Shown in pieces: positions 17,257 through 26,327 of a stretch of 64,000 nucleotides of DNA. The translations under genes and the position numbers were made by a program. The stretch comes from JBHJHP01 sp042219825 (lineage in GTDB: Bacteria > Bacteroidota > Bacteroidia > Bacteroidales > UBA5342), in NCBI RefSeq assembly GCF_042219825.1, contig NZ_JBHJHQ010000001.1, forward strand, positions 620,001 through 684,000, given 5' to 3'. A model generated the notes under the pieces. The model had not been told where the DNA came from, made no database searches, and saw only the letters and a list, made by a program, of their open reading frames with translations. The stretch's first letter is position 1. The number at the start of each line of letters is the position of its first letter.

Positions 17257-17898
17257 ATGCAACATAACCTTTCTGACATACAAATTGATTATAACGGTGA
17301 TCCGTTACTGGAAGAAAATTTGCCTGACAATCCTCTGACGCTTTTTCACAATTGGTTCGAGCAGATTAGTGCCACCTATAACTCACAGCCTAATGCTATG
17401 ATACTTTCAACACAAGGGAAAAATGGATTTCCACAGGCAAGAGTCGTTCTTCTAAAGGAATACTCAGATAAAGGATTTAGCTTTTACACCAATTATAACA
17501 GTCAAAAAGGGAAAGGCATCAAGAAGAATAATAAGGTATCACTTACATTCTACTGGCCTGAACTGGAACGGCAGGTTCGGATAGAAGGCCTGGCCTCAAA
17601 AACAACAGAAAAAGAAAGTGATGATTATTTTAGCAGCAGGCCTTTTGATAGTAGAATCAGTGCAATTATTTCGGATCAAAGCCAAAAAGTACCTTCAAGA
17701 AATTACCTGGATGATAAAGTTGAGCAGCTCAGGGAAAATTTAAAAACAACCGAGCCGGAACGTCCTGATTTCTGGGGCGGTTATATCGTTTCACCGGTAT
17801 CTGTAGAATTCTGGCAGGGGAGACCTAACAGACTGCATGACAGAATTTTATACAAACTAAAGAGTGAGAAATGGAAAATATCAAGACTTGCACCCTGA
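17257..17898 (+). CDS. pdxH: Pyridoxine/pyridoxamine 5'-phosphate oxidase (PdxH)
   Basis: PdxH oxidises pyridoxine or pyridoxamine phosphate to pyridoxal 5'-phosphate using FMN. The 213-residue protein shows the family's FMN and substrate-binding segments: PQARVVLLKEYSDKGFSFYTNYNSQKG, VSLTFYWPELERQVRIEG, and the C-terminal signature VEFWQGRPNRLHDRI. Length is typical. It converges with the DUF5715 gene with a gap of 2 nt. The N-terminus has no signal, in line with a cytoplasmic enzyme. Confidence 0.97.
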   Translation: MQHNLSDIQIDYNGDPLLEENLPDNPLTLFHNWFEQISATYNSQPNAMILSTQGKNGFPQARVVLLKEYSDKGFSFYTNYNSQKGKGIKKNNKVSLTFYWPELERQVRIEGLASKTTEKESDDYFSSRPFDSRISAIISDQSQKVPSRNYLDDKVEQLRENLKTTEPERPDFWGGYIVSPVSVEFWQGRPNRLHDRILYKLKSEKWKISRLAP

Positions 17899-17900
17899 TC

Positions 17901-18590
17901 CTAATCAGGTAAAACCGTTACATGAAAACATTTTTCCCTGTTTTCAAGCAGTACATAACATTTACCTTCTTCCTGCAAACGAATTAATTCGCGTGCCAAA
18001 AGATTGCGAAGCCTGTAAGTGTAAACGGATTCTCTTGAGTCCCACAATGCAAATCGTGTTTGCGATATATCGAAGGTAATGCCATAAAAATGTGCAGATT
18101 CGTTTTTTGTAGCGTTGTAATTGAATGATCGCAGCTTTTTCTGGTCTTCAGCTGTCCTTAAAACAGAAGTTAATACAAAACGGTAAGGTATGATACCATT
18201 TTCTTCAAAGCTTGCCTCCATTCTTTCACCAAGGGTATTCAGAAAATCCACCGTATGTTCCGTTAAATATGGCAAAGAATGAGTTAAAACGGACACTATA
18301 TAAAAATCATTATCCGTTACTTCCTGCAGATCATTCTGATCGCATATTTCATCTTTGTGTTCTTCAAAAAATTTATGGCTTTTTATAACTTCCCTTACTG
18401 GGCTTTGCTTTATCGCTTCCAGGTGATCCGCATTCGGATGTTTTTTTAATGCCCGTAATTCATCTCTCGACAACACTGAGACACTGACATAATCTATGGA
18501 TTTCCCTTTAGGTTTGCGGTTGCAAGCTAAAAATATAAATGCAGTTGATAAAAAGATAAAAATGAAATAGTTTCTGAAAGAAAAAGACAT
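17901..18590 (-). CDS. DUF5715 family lipoprotein, M15 peptidase-like
   Basis: The 229-residue product begins with a lipoprotein-like signal (FIFIFLSTAFIFLAC). The second half has the pattern RFVLTSVLRTAEDQKKLRSFN, SAHFYGITFDIS and a C-terminal CFHVTV, resembling the zinc-binding SxHxxGxxxD...HV scheme of M15/VanY D,D-carboxypeptidases; this is the DUF5715 group. A peptidoglycan role is inferred. The ATG at 18590 overlaps the stop of the MIF-like gene as TAATG, pointing to translational coupling; it was chosen over an upstream ATG at 18620 for that reason and because the lipobox then falls correctly. Confidence 0.8.
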   Translation of the reverse strand: MSFSFRNYFIFIFLSTAFIFLACNRKPKGKSIDYVSVSVLSRDELRALKKHPNADHLEAIKQSPVREVIKSHKFFEEHKDEICDQNDLQEVTDNDFYIVSVLTHSLPYLTEHTVDFLNTLGERMEASFEENGIIPYRFVLTSVLRTAEDQKKLRSFNYNATKNESAHFYGITFDISQTRFALWDSRESVYTYRLRNLLARELIRLQEEGKCYVLLENREKCFHVTVLPD

Positions 18591-18934
18591 TACGCAAAAG
18601 TTGTTCCGTTCCACCCCCATTTATTTCGCTCTACATCGGAAAACTCAATATAAATACGCGATTTTTCAATGTTAAAATGTTTAGTTATGAAGTCACATAT
18701 TTTCTCCGAAAAAACCTTTGTCTGGTCTGCCGGTAATCCGATACTTTTCAATTCTATATAAGCCAACCCCGCTGCCTCTGAACCAAAAATCATTGAACTA
18801 TCTGTATTCAATTCTACCATCACATATTTTTCGGATTTATGAAGTAACTCTGAGATAAATGCCGAACAATCCTTCAAAAATGTGTTTCTGTCCGGTAATT
18901 CCTTGGTATTTGTATTGACTTTGAAATATGGCAT
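18590..18934 (-). CDS. Macrophage migration inhibitory factor (MIF)/tautomerase-like protein
   Basis: This 114-residue protein matches the MIF/D-dopachrome tautomerase family: the N-terminal Met-Pro that becomes the catalytic Pro1, a Lys near residue 36, the core SSMIFGSEAAGLAYIELKSIG and the C-terminal IYIEFSDVERNKWGWNGTTFA. Family members are homotrimers with keto-enol tautomerase activity; the natural bacterial substrate is unknown. It lies between a LysM/PBP1 protein gene (3 nt upstream) and a DUF5715 gene (1-nt overlap), so the three form one operon. Confidence 0.85.
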   Translation of the reverse strand: MPYFKVNTNTKELPDRNTFLKDCSAFISELLHKSEKYVMVELNTDSSMIFGSEAAGLAYIELKSIGLPADQTKVFSEKICDFITKHFNIEKSRIYIEFSDVERNKWGWNGTTFA

Positions 18935-18937
18935 AGC

Positions 18938-21364
18938 TTATTTTTCGAAATTTGAAAATTCTATTAAATCCAATGGTTTAACAACAGGCTTATAATTAAG
19001 TTTAACGATATCAAAGTTTCTCTGATAGTTCATGAAATTAATTTTGGTATTTACCATACCGCTCCAGTTATTCACCCGTTGAAAATTAAATCCGGATGTT
19101 GTAAGCTTAAGGTTCAGATATGGCAGGCAACGATCGAATTCCGGCCCGAATTCATGTACGGCAGTCAGAAAATAATAGGCCACATCAAAACCTAGTAAGC
19201 CATAATATGGAAAATATGATGTGGGATCAGTATAAAATTTATCTCTGAACAACTGGATAACAGCTTCTGTTCCCGGATCCGAAAAGTCTACGTAAAAGGG
19301 AGCATATAATATTGTATTTGCCTTGAATATCATTTTTAAATCTGTGCCTCCTAAATTCTGAAAATCAGGATACCCAAATAACGTAATATTACTCATCTTA
19401 CGCTTATAAACCAGATTCTCCAGCGTTGGTACTACGCTGCTCAACGGCTCCATCCTTTCACTTTTTGTAGCTTCGGGAGGCAATACAATCAGATTATGTT
19501 TTTCCGGGTCAATAAGTTTTTCAAGCCCCTGAAATCCGTATTTCTTGACATCAACCTCTTTAAAGGAAACCGGTTGATAATGATCAAGCCCAACCCTGAA
19601 CAAATGCCTTTTCAGCATATTTGTAAATATTGTATTGCTCTCAGTCTTATCTCCGGTATAAGCAACAATAATATTGCTGCCTTTATAATTATCGACGATA
19701 TAATTAACCGTGGGTTCAAATAAAGCCGACAAAAACGGATTTACCTGGTACACATATGGATTATTGATGGTCAGGTCGTCGGCAGGATTATACGGAATAA
19801 CCAGCTTAATTTCATTCGTTTTGCAAAATTCAGCAACCAGTTTTACATTGTTTGTATATACCGGTCCAATTATCATGTCCATATATCTGAGTTCAGGTTT
19901 AGCCAGAATCTGTTTTACCTGATTAGTATCGTTACCGGTATCGTAAGTGTAGAGGTTAATATCCTGTCCTTTTCTTTTAAGGGAGTCCACAGCTATCAGA
20001 ATTCCTTCATAAAATTCCCTGAAACCATTTTTGTCTGTCGCCGGATAAACTTCAAGCGGATCCTTTATTTTTACTAATGTATCCCCTTCTTCCGTGATCT
20101 CTTTTACAATATTAAATGTATCATTGGCTTCAAGGAAAAACGGCCAGATGACAGCTACATTAACAGGTGAGTCATAATATTGGGTGTCACAACCTGCTAT
20201 GAATGCCTCAGCCAGAAGGATACTGTCTCTCACGTACTGAAGATTCCGTCCTGGCTTTTTAGGTTTCGTGAGCGGAGATAGAGGTTTCGCAAATTCATTC
20301 TTAACCGGAATTCTCACCAAATCGCCTCTTCTGTATTTACCCCAGATTGGTATATTATCATTTGCTGCTTTCAGTTCATCTACCGTAACAGAAAACTTCG
20401 ATGCAATATCATCGAGTGATTCCCTTCGTTCCTTGACTTTGTAAACCAAATGATCCTGATCCTGCATTTGCTGCTGTTCATTACTTATTTTACGAATAGC
20501 AGCTTTAGGAATTTTTATGATATATCCAATTTTCAGGTCTTCAGGATTTCTGATATTGTTGGTCGCCAGCACTGCATCTCGATCTACATTATACTGACTG
20601 ACAATGGAATAAAATGTTTCCTTAGGTTTAATCTTATGATAATAGTAGGTGCTATCCTCAAATACATAAACGGTTGAATCTTTTTTCTCCTTTCCATCAT
20701 TTAATACTATAGGAGACTTTATTTCAATAACCATTTTGGGTACGCGAATTTCCGTTCCCACCGGTATATCGCTTGATTCAAGTCCCGGGTTTGCATCCAG
20801 CACACTTTTTACCGGTTTATTGTAGTTCCGCGCAATAGAATACAATGTTTCACCGGGTTCTACAGAATGATAAATATACGCATCATCCTTTTTAGGTATT
20901 ACGTCTTCTTTATGAACCGGAATTTTAAGTTCCGTACCGGTAATTAAAATATTTCTGGCTTCCGGATTATATTTAAAAATTTCCTCTTCAGTCACCCCAT
21001 ATTTGCGGGATATAAAAAACAGTGTTTGCCCTTTTTCAACCGTATGAAAAATAAAATCAGAGGATTCCTTAAGCTCCGAATCGGTACTGTTACGTCCTTT
21101 TAAAACCGGAATTTTAATGATCTGCCCCAACTTAAGGCCTTGTGCTGTTTCCGGGTTATACTCGACTATTTCAACCCGCGAGACACCAAATTTACGTTCA
21201 AGGGTGTAGAAGCCTTCCCTTTCCTTAACCTTATAAAGATAGAACTCCTTGCCGTTTTCAATGATCTTATTGCTGGTAATCCGTTCGCTCGGAGAATTAT
21301 CCTGTGCAACTGACGATACCAGATATACAGATGCCAGTATGATTGATATAATTAATTTCTTCAT
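18938..21364 (-). CDS. LysM-repeat protein with PBP1-like (receptor family) ligand-binding domain
   Basis: This 808-residue exported protein has a signal peptide (ISIILASVYLVSSVAQ), five LysM repeats at about residues 36-80, 100-145, 165-212, 240-290 and 305-355 (for example HTVEKGQTLFFISRKYGV and HSVEPGETLYSIARNYNK), then a type-1 periplasmic binding protein-like domain from about residue 400 to the end (VAVIWPFFLEAND, MDMIIGPVYTNNV, YPDFQNLGG). LysM binds peptidoglycan or chitin-like glycans; the PBP1 domain suggests ligand sensing or a scaffold in the envelope. No ABC transporter genes lie in the operon. The ATG at 21364 was chosen because a -7 box lies just upstream of it. Confidence 0.85.
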   Translation of the reverse strand: MKKLIISIILASVYLVSSVAQDNSPSERITSNKIIENGKEFYLYKVKEREGFYTLERKFGVSRVEIVEYNPETAQGLKLGQIIKIPVLKGRNSTDSELKESSDFIFHTVEKGQTLFFISRKYGVTEEEIFKYNPEARNILITGTELKIPVHKEDVIPKKDDAYIYHSVEPGETLYSIARNYNKPVKSVLDANPGLESSDIPVGTEIRVPKMVIEIKSPIVLNDGKEKKDSTVYVFEDSTYYYHKIKPKETFYSIVSQYNVDRDAVLATNNIRNPEDLKIGYIIKIPKAAIRKISNEQQQMQDQDHLVYKVKERRESLDDIASKFSVTVDELKAANDNIPIWGKYRRGDLVRIPVKNEFAKPLSPLTKPKKPGRNLQYVRDSILLAEAFIAGCDTQYYDSPVNVAVIWPFFLEANDTFNIVKEITEEGDTLVKIKDPLEVYPATDKNGFREFYEGILIAVDSLKRKGQDINLYTYDTGNDTNQVKQILAKPELRYMDMIIGPVYTNNVKLVAEFCKTNEIKLVIPYNPADDLTINNPYVYQVNPFLSALFEPTVNYIVDNYKGSNIIVAYTGDKTESNTIFTNMLKRHLFRVGLDHYQPVSFKEVDVKKYGFQGLEKLIDPEKHNLIVLPPEATKSERMEPLSSVVPTLENLVYKRKMSNITLFGYPDFQNLGGTDLKMIFKANTILYAPFYVDFSDPGTEAVIQLFRDKFYTDPTSYFPYYGLLGFDVAYYFLTAVHEFGPEFDRCLPYLNLKLTTSGFNFQRVNNWSGMVNTKINFMNYQRNFDIVKLNYKPVVKPLDLIEFSNFEK

Positions 21365-21380
21365 ATTTTCTGAATTAACG

Positions 21381-21388
21381 CAAAAGTA
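21381..21388 (-). promoter_or_regulatory. -7 box (TACTTTTG) of the LysM-MIF-DUF5715 operon
   Basis: A perfect TAnnTTTG box (TACTTTTG on the minus strand), predicting a leader of about 13 nt before the ATG at 21364. It lies inside a longer alternative reading frame of the gene, supporting the shorter start. Confidence 0.6.
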
Positions 21389-21477
21389 ATAAAATTTAGT
21401 GCAATCACTTCCATTCAAATCTCCACAAATCTGAACCTGTCAGGTAACTATTTTGTTTTCAAAGTAAAACAGAAATC

Positions 21478-21573
21478 ATGAAAAATAAAGCTATAAAGCT
21501 GGTACTGGTATGTATTCTTTGTCTGACAATAATTTCAGGTGTTACCATATTAATCCAATACTTTATAAAGTAA
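21478..21573 (+). CDS. Putative 31-aa single-helix membrane peptide
   Basis: An ATG at 21478 opens a 31-codon frame on the plus strand with a short basic N-terminus (MKNKAIK), a hydrophobic helix of about 20 residues and a short C-terminal tail ending FIK. The TAA at 21571-21573 directly touches the stop codon of the convergent ABC permease gene. An AT-rich TATTTTG stretch about 25 nt upstream might serve as promoter. Nothing is known of its function; chance cannot be excluded for so short a frame. Confidence 0.4.
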   Translation: MKNKAIKLVLVCILCLTIISGVTILIQYFIK

Positions 21574-24500
21574 TTATTCATACCTTAATCCCGACAATAC
21601 ATCTTCTTTCCTGACCTGTAATCCGGCAGCTATCAAAATAATAGAAAGGCCGCTCAGGATCAGAATTACTAAAACAACATAAACTGTTGAGAATGAGACC
21701 TGTGTTCCCGAAGAAATCAAGCTCGGTAACGTGGCAATTACAGCTGAAAGCATTCCTGTTATAAGACCTGCAAAAAGTAAAATCAAGTATTCATAAGCCA
21801 GCATCCCGGCAATTCTGAATGATTTAAATCCGAGGCTTTGTAACAATGAAATCTCCTTTTTCCGTTCATAGACACTTCGCGCAAGAATAATACCTAGTCC
21901 GATAATTCCCAGGATCAAACCCAGAATTCCAAGGATAAGAAATATAGCAAGATAGGTGTTCTCAATCGAATAAAACTCATTCAGTTTATCTGTTGATGAT
22001 GTTAATTCAATACCATAATCCCGAAAATTTAATTCCAGTTCATCTTTAATTGCAGGTGCTTTACCTTTTTTGCCATCCACCAGCATAATGTTTGAACCGG
22101 ACGAGGTAGGAAAATACTTCAGAAAATTCAGATTACTGATGATGACATAACCCTGAAATACTGAATTAGCCAGTCCTCCCACAAGTTTTAGCTTTAGTAC
22201 TTCACCGGATTCAGTCTGATAGGTCAGCGTATCGCCAATTTCCATCCCTAGTCCCCACAAAATAACGGTCTGATCAGCAATGGCCGGAATTACTCCGCCA
22301 ATATCTCGGTTCAAAGTACTCCATGGATTATTTGTCTGAAGCAATGGATCTTTCGTTATAAAACTGAATCTTCCTTCCATTTTGTCCGGCTCAACACCCA
22401 ATATCGCCGGATTGGATATTCTGTTCAGGTTCAAACAACTCGCATCATCTCCCTCGGCTTTTCTGAACTGAATAAATGATGCAGGTGTCGAAAACCCTTC
22501 TTCCTGCTGAACCGAATTAGAATTCAGATTTTGAAGGATCGGCAGGGTTGTTTCAGCGAAAAACAAACTTCCCCCTGTCCCGCTCAATTTAGAATCGGAA
22601 TTGGCTGACATGTCTTTCCGGTTCAAACCGGTAGAAACAACAATAAATGTTCCCAGGGCAAACAAAATGATGACTGACATGCTTCGTCCCCTGTTTCGTG
22701 TTATGTTTTTAAATCCCAGTTGCGTATATTTTTGCAGAATAACGGGTTTATTTTCAAGGGCTATCAGCCACGTTCTGAATAGCAGAATAAGACCGGCCAT
22801 TATGGCACCGCCTATGCTAAAATACAAACCAGTATCAGTTGTATTCCCTACAACTAGCGACGATACCAGTAAAATAGCAGAACCAACAGAAATAATCCAC
22901 CCCAGCAACTTTAATATTGTATTTAGTGGCTTATTTGATTTTTGAAGCTTCCGTTGCTGTTGTGCAATGTTCTTCTTAAACGTATGCGTCAAAGTGAAAT
23001 AAATGGTAACCAGGATTGTCAGAACAGATATTAATGCACCGTAAAACAATGTGAGAGGTTTTATGTAAACTTCCAGCATTTCGGTTCTGACAATATCGTT
23101 CCAAACCCGGTTGAGGGCAATAAATATAAGCTGATTATACAACACTGAAAAAACAAGGCCAAGCAAAACGCCCAGAACAAGTGTGATACCAGATTCAAGC
23201 AATAACAACCGCTTAATCTGTTTAACAGGTATTCCTACTGCAGACAAAGTGCCTATCTGCTCTTCCCGCTTGTTCAAATGGAAGGATACCAAAAGAATGA
23301 CCAAAATAAATCCGGCCAGCAAAATAAAAAAGCTCAACCCAATAAACAACTGCCCAAAATCAACACCGTTGCGGGCAGCATAAACTGCATTGGCTTTAAC
23401 CGGTGTCAGGATAAATCCTAGTTGAGCCGGATCAATACCGACAGAAAACTGTTGTGATATTTCTTCGGGGGATTCTTTTAAAAACAAGGAAGTAGCAACA
23501 CCAAAACGGTTGCCCCAGAGTTTTGAAGCCGTAGAATAACTGATAAAGGCCTTTGGTGATCCTTTATAATCATCCCAGTATTTTTCGTCTTTGTCTCTGA
23601 TGGCATCAAGTTTAATGGGAACGCCTGTCTCCCAATCCCGGCAATTACCAACATCAGACAGCCCTGGAATATCAGGCATAAATGAAGGATCAGCAAATAT
23701 TCCCTGCATAGGCTTAATCTGCCTGACCACGAACCTGGCGGAGTCGGTTGACAACTCCCGTAAGGGACCTACTACAAAGTACGTTAGAGTTAGTGAATCT
23801 CCCGGTCTTAGGCTGAGATCATCAGCCAGCCATTGATTTACAATTATTTCATCATCATCAAGCGTTAAATTACTTATAGAACTGACAAAAGAATATGGCG
23901 AAGATTTATGATGATAACGAATAGAATTTACAAAGTATGTCAAACCTGGATTGGCATTTGGAAAGACATCAACAAGTTGTTTGTCGATGAATACCCGATC
24001 TGATGACAATTCATATATCCCTTGTTCCTGCGATTTTTTGATTTTTAATCCTGCATCCAGTAATGTCAGATTCTTCTGCAACTCATCAGGGGTAAGACTC
24101 TCTTCGGGAAATAATGTTACGTTAATTCTTTTTTCGGTTTCAACGTACTTTTGCAGTTCACTCAAATCAATTAATACATTGTACGGTGCAGTTTGAGAAT
24201 TACGTAGATTAAAGGCTCCTAATTCTTCTTTTGAGAGAATTTCAGCAACTTTTACCCGTATTGATGTCATTTCACCTTTTTCAGATACAAACGGAGCATT
24301 AGCCGGTATCAGAGAAGCCTTTTCAAGCCGTAGTAAAAACTGATCACCTATTTTTAGGTTTAAACGTTCAGCGGTATTGAAACCAATAGAAACATTCCGT
24401 CCGGAAATCACCTTGTGAATATCAAAACCTGCAATTTGGTTAAAGCTGCTGTCAATACCCAGAACCTGAACTTTGTTTAAACGGAATCTGCCACCCTCTC

Positions 24501-24768
24501 CAACTGCTGTTCCTTCCTGTTTTAATAAAGGAACTCCTTTTAATCTGGTAGCCAGTTCCTGCGTAAAATATCTGTCACCGGAAGTTAAAGTCTGTGTGGT
24601 ATTACCTAATCTGAGCATTGCAATATGCTCCAGGCTGTATTTTACGGAATCACCGACGATGAGCGCACCGGTTATGACCATGGTACTAACTATCACTCCG
24701 GCCATTAAGGAGAGGTGTGACCTGAAGTAATATCTGAAACTTTTTATGGCAAGCTTTAAGTAGTTCAT
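21574..24768 (-). CDS. ABC transporter permease, FtsX/MacB-like, double-length
   Basis: The 1064-residue membrane protein has an N-terminal helix (LMAGVIVSTMVITGALIVGDSV), a large extracytoplasmic MacB-type domain of about 430 residues, a three-helix bundle (FIGLSFFILLAGFILVILLV and following), a second N-terminal-like membrane segment (ITRNRGRSMSVIILFALGTF) with another extracytoplasmic domain, and a final three-helix bundle. This is two FtsX-like units in one chain, as in LolC/LolE-type and macrolide-type exporters. It starts 1 nt after the stop of its ATPase gene. Such systems extrude lipoproteins or hydrophobic compounds; the substrate is not known. Confidence 0.9.
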   Translation of the reverse strand: MNYLKLAIKSFRYYFRSHLSLMAGVIVSTMVITGALIVGDSVKYSLEHIAMLRLGNTTQTLTSGDRYFTQELATRLKGVPLLKQEGTAVGEGGRFRLNKVQVLGIDSSFNQIAGFDIHKVISGRNVSIGFNTAERLNLKIGDQFLLRLEKASLIPANAPFVSEKGEMTSIRVKVAEILSKEELGAFNLRNSQTAPYNVLIDLSELQKYVETEKRINVTLFPEESLTPDELQKNLTLLDAGLKIKKSQEQGIYELSSDRVFIDKQLVDVFPNANPGLTYFVNSIRYHHKSSPYSFVSSISNLTLDDDEIIVNQWLADDLSLRPGDSLTLTYFVVGPLRELSTDSARFVVRQIKPMQGIFADPSFMPDIPGLSDVGNCRDWETGVPIKLDAIRDKDEKYWDDYKGSPKAFISYSTASKLWGNRFGVATSLFLKESPEEISQQFSVGIDPAQLGFILTPVKANAVYAARNGVDFGQLFIGLSFFILLAGFILVILLVSFHLNKREEQIGTLSAVGIPVKQIKRLLLLESGITLVLGVLLGLVFSVLYNQLIFIALNRVWNDIVRTEMLEVYIKPLTLFYGALISVLTILVTIYFTLTHTFKKNIAQQQRKLQKSNKPLNTILKLLGWIISVGSAILLVSSLVVGNTTDTGLYFSIGGAIMAGLILLFRTWLIALENKPVILQKYTQLGFKNITRNRGRSMSVIILFALGTFIVVSTGLNRKDMSANSDSKLSGTGGSLFFAETTLPILQNLNSNSVQQEEGFSTPASFIQFRKAEGDDASCLNLNRISNPAILGVEPDKMEGRFSFITKDPLLQTNNPWSTLNRDIGGVIPAIADQTVILWGLGMEIGDTLTYQTESGEVLKLKLVGGLANSVFQGYVIISNLNFLKYFPTSSGSNIMLVDGKKGKAPAIKDELELNFRDYGIELTSSTDKLNEFYSIENTYLAIFLILGILGLILGIIGLGIILARSVYERKKEISLLQSLGFKSFRIAGMLAYEYLILLFAGLITGMLSAVIATLPSLISSGTQVSFSTVYVVLVILILSGLSIILIAAGLQVRKEDVLSGLRYE

Positions 24769-24769
24769 A

Positions 24770-25444
24770 TTATTTCTCCTGAACCAGTTTGCCTTTGGTA
24801 AGCCTGTAAACTTTCTGCATTCTGCCGGCCAGTTCCATGGAATGAGTAACAACAATCAGAGTTGTTCCTGTTTTTTTATTGATTTCAAGCAAAAGATCAA
24901 TCAGTGCTGAGGCATTTTCTTCATCCAGGGCTCCGGTTGGCTCATCGGCTAATAACAACAGTGGTTCATTAATTAATGCACGGATAACTGCTGTTCTCTG
25001 GCATTCTCCTCCCGATAAGGTTCCTGGTTTGTCATTTCGCCTGTCCCACAAGCCCATATCTTTGATCAGGTTTTCTGCCCTTTTAACACTTTCTGATTTA
25101 TCTTTAACCGGTAAAGTTGGAATCAGAATATTTTCAAATAATGTGCATTGTGGAAAAAGATGATGCAACTGAAAGACAAAACCTATGTTTGAATTTCTGA
25201 ATTTCTGTAGTTGTTCGGTCGAGTAATTTTCAATATTCTGCTCATTGAAAAGTACAGATCCCTTATCCGGTTTATCCAGAGAACCAATAATGTTCAGCAG
25301 GGTTGATTTACCACTTCCTGAAGGACCGGTTATCGCTATAGCTTCACCTTTCTCAACGTCTAGTGAAAGTTCATTTAAAACCTGGTGATAATCGTGGGCA
25401 CCAGGTGTACCAAAGCCTTTTTGAATCTTATTGAGTTTTAACAT
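24770..25444 (-). CDS. ABC transporter ATP-binding protein, LolD/MacB-like
   Basis: This 224-residue ATPase shows Walker A GPSGSGKST, the Q-loop VFQLHHLFP, the signature LSGGECQR, Walker B LLLLADEPTGALD and the switch His in VVTHSMELA. It belongs to the LolD/MacB/FtsE type that pairs with FtsX-like permeases. The Cys in place of Gln in the usual LSGGEQQR is a small deviation. It lies first in a two-gene operon with the large permease, behind its own promoter, 63 nt after aroE. Confidence 0.93.
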   Translation of the reverse strand: MLKLNKIQKGFGTPGAHDYHQVLNELSLDVEKGEAIAITGPSGSGKSTLLNIIGSLDKPDKGSVLFNEQNIENYSTEQLQKFRNSNIGFVFQLHHLFPQCTLFENILIPTLPVKDKSESVKRAENLIKDMGLWDRRNDKPGTLSGGECQRTAVIRALINEPLLLLADEPTGALDEENASALIDLLLEINKKTGTTLIVVTHSMELAGRMQKVYRLTKGKLVQEK

Positions 25445-25465
25445 TGTGTTATTTTCTAAAACCCC

Positions 25466-25496
25466 CTAAGGTAATTAAATTTTGGCGTATGTCAAA
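25466..25496 (-). promoter_or_regulatory. Promoter of the ABC exporter operon (TTTGAC / TACCTTAG)
   Basis: On the minus strand TTTGAC at 25496-25491 is followed by TACCTTAG at 25473-25466 with 19 nt between TTTG and TA. This fits the Bacteroidota promoter with one -7 mismatch and lies 22 nt before the ATG. Confidence 0.65.
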
Positions 25497-25507
25497 CCGA
25501 AGATATT

Positions 25508-26260
25508 CTAATCCTCGTTCCATATTTTCCAGGCAGCTTCTGCCTGACCATGCAGCATTTCGAGTCCGTTTTTCACACTGGCACCTCTTTCAATACCCTT
25601 ACTCATGAATTTTGTGATTTCAGGATTATATACCAGATCGAAAAGAACATGATCCGAAGTCAGTGCATTATAAGGAATATCCGGACATGAATCTACCTTG
25701 GGGAAAGTGCCAAGCGGGGTTGCATTTATGATGATCAGATGGTCTTTGATCACCGTTTCGTCTATCTCATTATATCTGATCTCATTTTCCTTCAGTTCTT
25801 CAATTGATGCAGAAACAAACGTAATATTATTTTTCGTCAGTACATGTTTCACTGCTTTAGAAGCGCCGCCGGTTCCCAGTATCAGGGCTTTTTTATGCTT
25901 TTCTGAAAGCATCGGTATCAGGGAATTCTCAAAACCAATGATATCTGTATTATAACCAACCAGTTCAATTCTGCCACTCTCCTCACGTATAAATTTTATG
26001 GTATTTACTGCGCCAACTTCGTACGCCTCATCATCAATATCATCAAGATACTGCATAACCTGTTGTTTATAGGGAATGGTGCAGTTCAGGCCATAAACTT
26101 CATGTTTGTAATCCAGTATTTCAGGAAAACGATCAATGGAATCCAACTCAAAATTTACATATTCATGATCCGCAAGCCCTTCCTTTTCAAATTTCTCCGT
26201 AAAGTATTTTTTTGAAAATGAATGTCCTAACGGATATCCAAGCAAGCCAAATGTTTTCAT
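25508..26260 (-). CDS. aroE: Shikimate dehydrogenase (AroE)
   Basis: AroE reduces 3-dehydroshikimate to shikimate with NADPH in aromatic amino-acid synthesis. The 250-residue protein has the N-terminal GYPLGHSFSKKYF segment, NCTIPYK with the catalytic Lys, GAVNTIKF, the cofactor loop ILGTGGASKAV and the C-terminal NGLEMLHGQAEAAWKIW. It is somewhat short compared with E. coli AroE (272), as is normal in Bacteroidota. It follows the DUF368 gene by 67 nt that include a short heptad-repeat array, and may be co-transcribed with it. Confidence 0.95.
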   Translation of the reverse strand: MKTFGLLGYPLGHSFSKKYFTEKFEKEGLADHEYVNFELDSIDRFPEILDYKHEVYGLNCTIPYKQQVMQYLDDIDDEAYEVGAVNTIKFIREESGRIELVGYNTDIIGFENSLIPMLSEKHKKALILGTGGASKAVKHVLTKNNITFVSASIEELKENEIRYNEIDETVIKDHLIIINATPLGTFPKVDSCPDIPYNALTSDHVLFDLVYNPEITKFMSKGIERGASVKNGLEMLHGQAEAAWKIWNED

Positions 26261-26273
26261 TGTTTATTTATTT

Positions 26274-26308
26274 AGTATCATGTATCAAGACGCAAGAATC
26301 ATGATACA
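26274..26308. repeat. Heptad-repeat array between DUF368 gene and aroE
   Basis: Five consecutive 7-base units, most of them of the form NGNATCA, occupy this spacer. The outer units form an imperfect palindrome with arms GTATCATG and CATGATAC. The exact 7-base period is the same as in the longer arrays around wecB and the S23 gene. Confidence 0.55.
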
Positions 26309-26327
26309 GTTTTAAATTCTGTAATAG

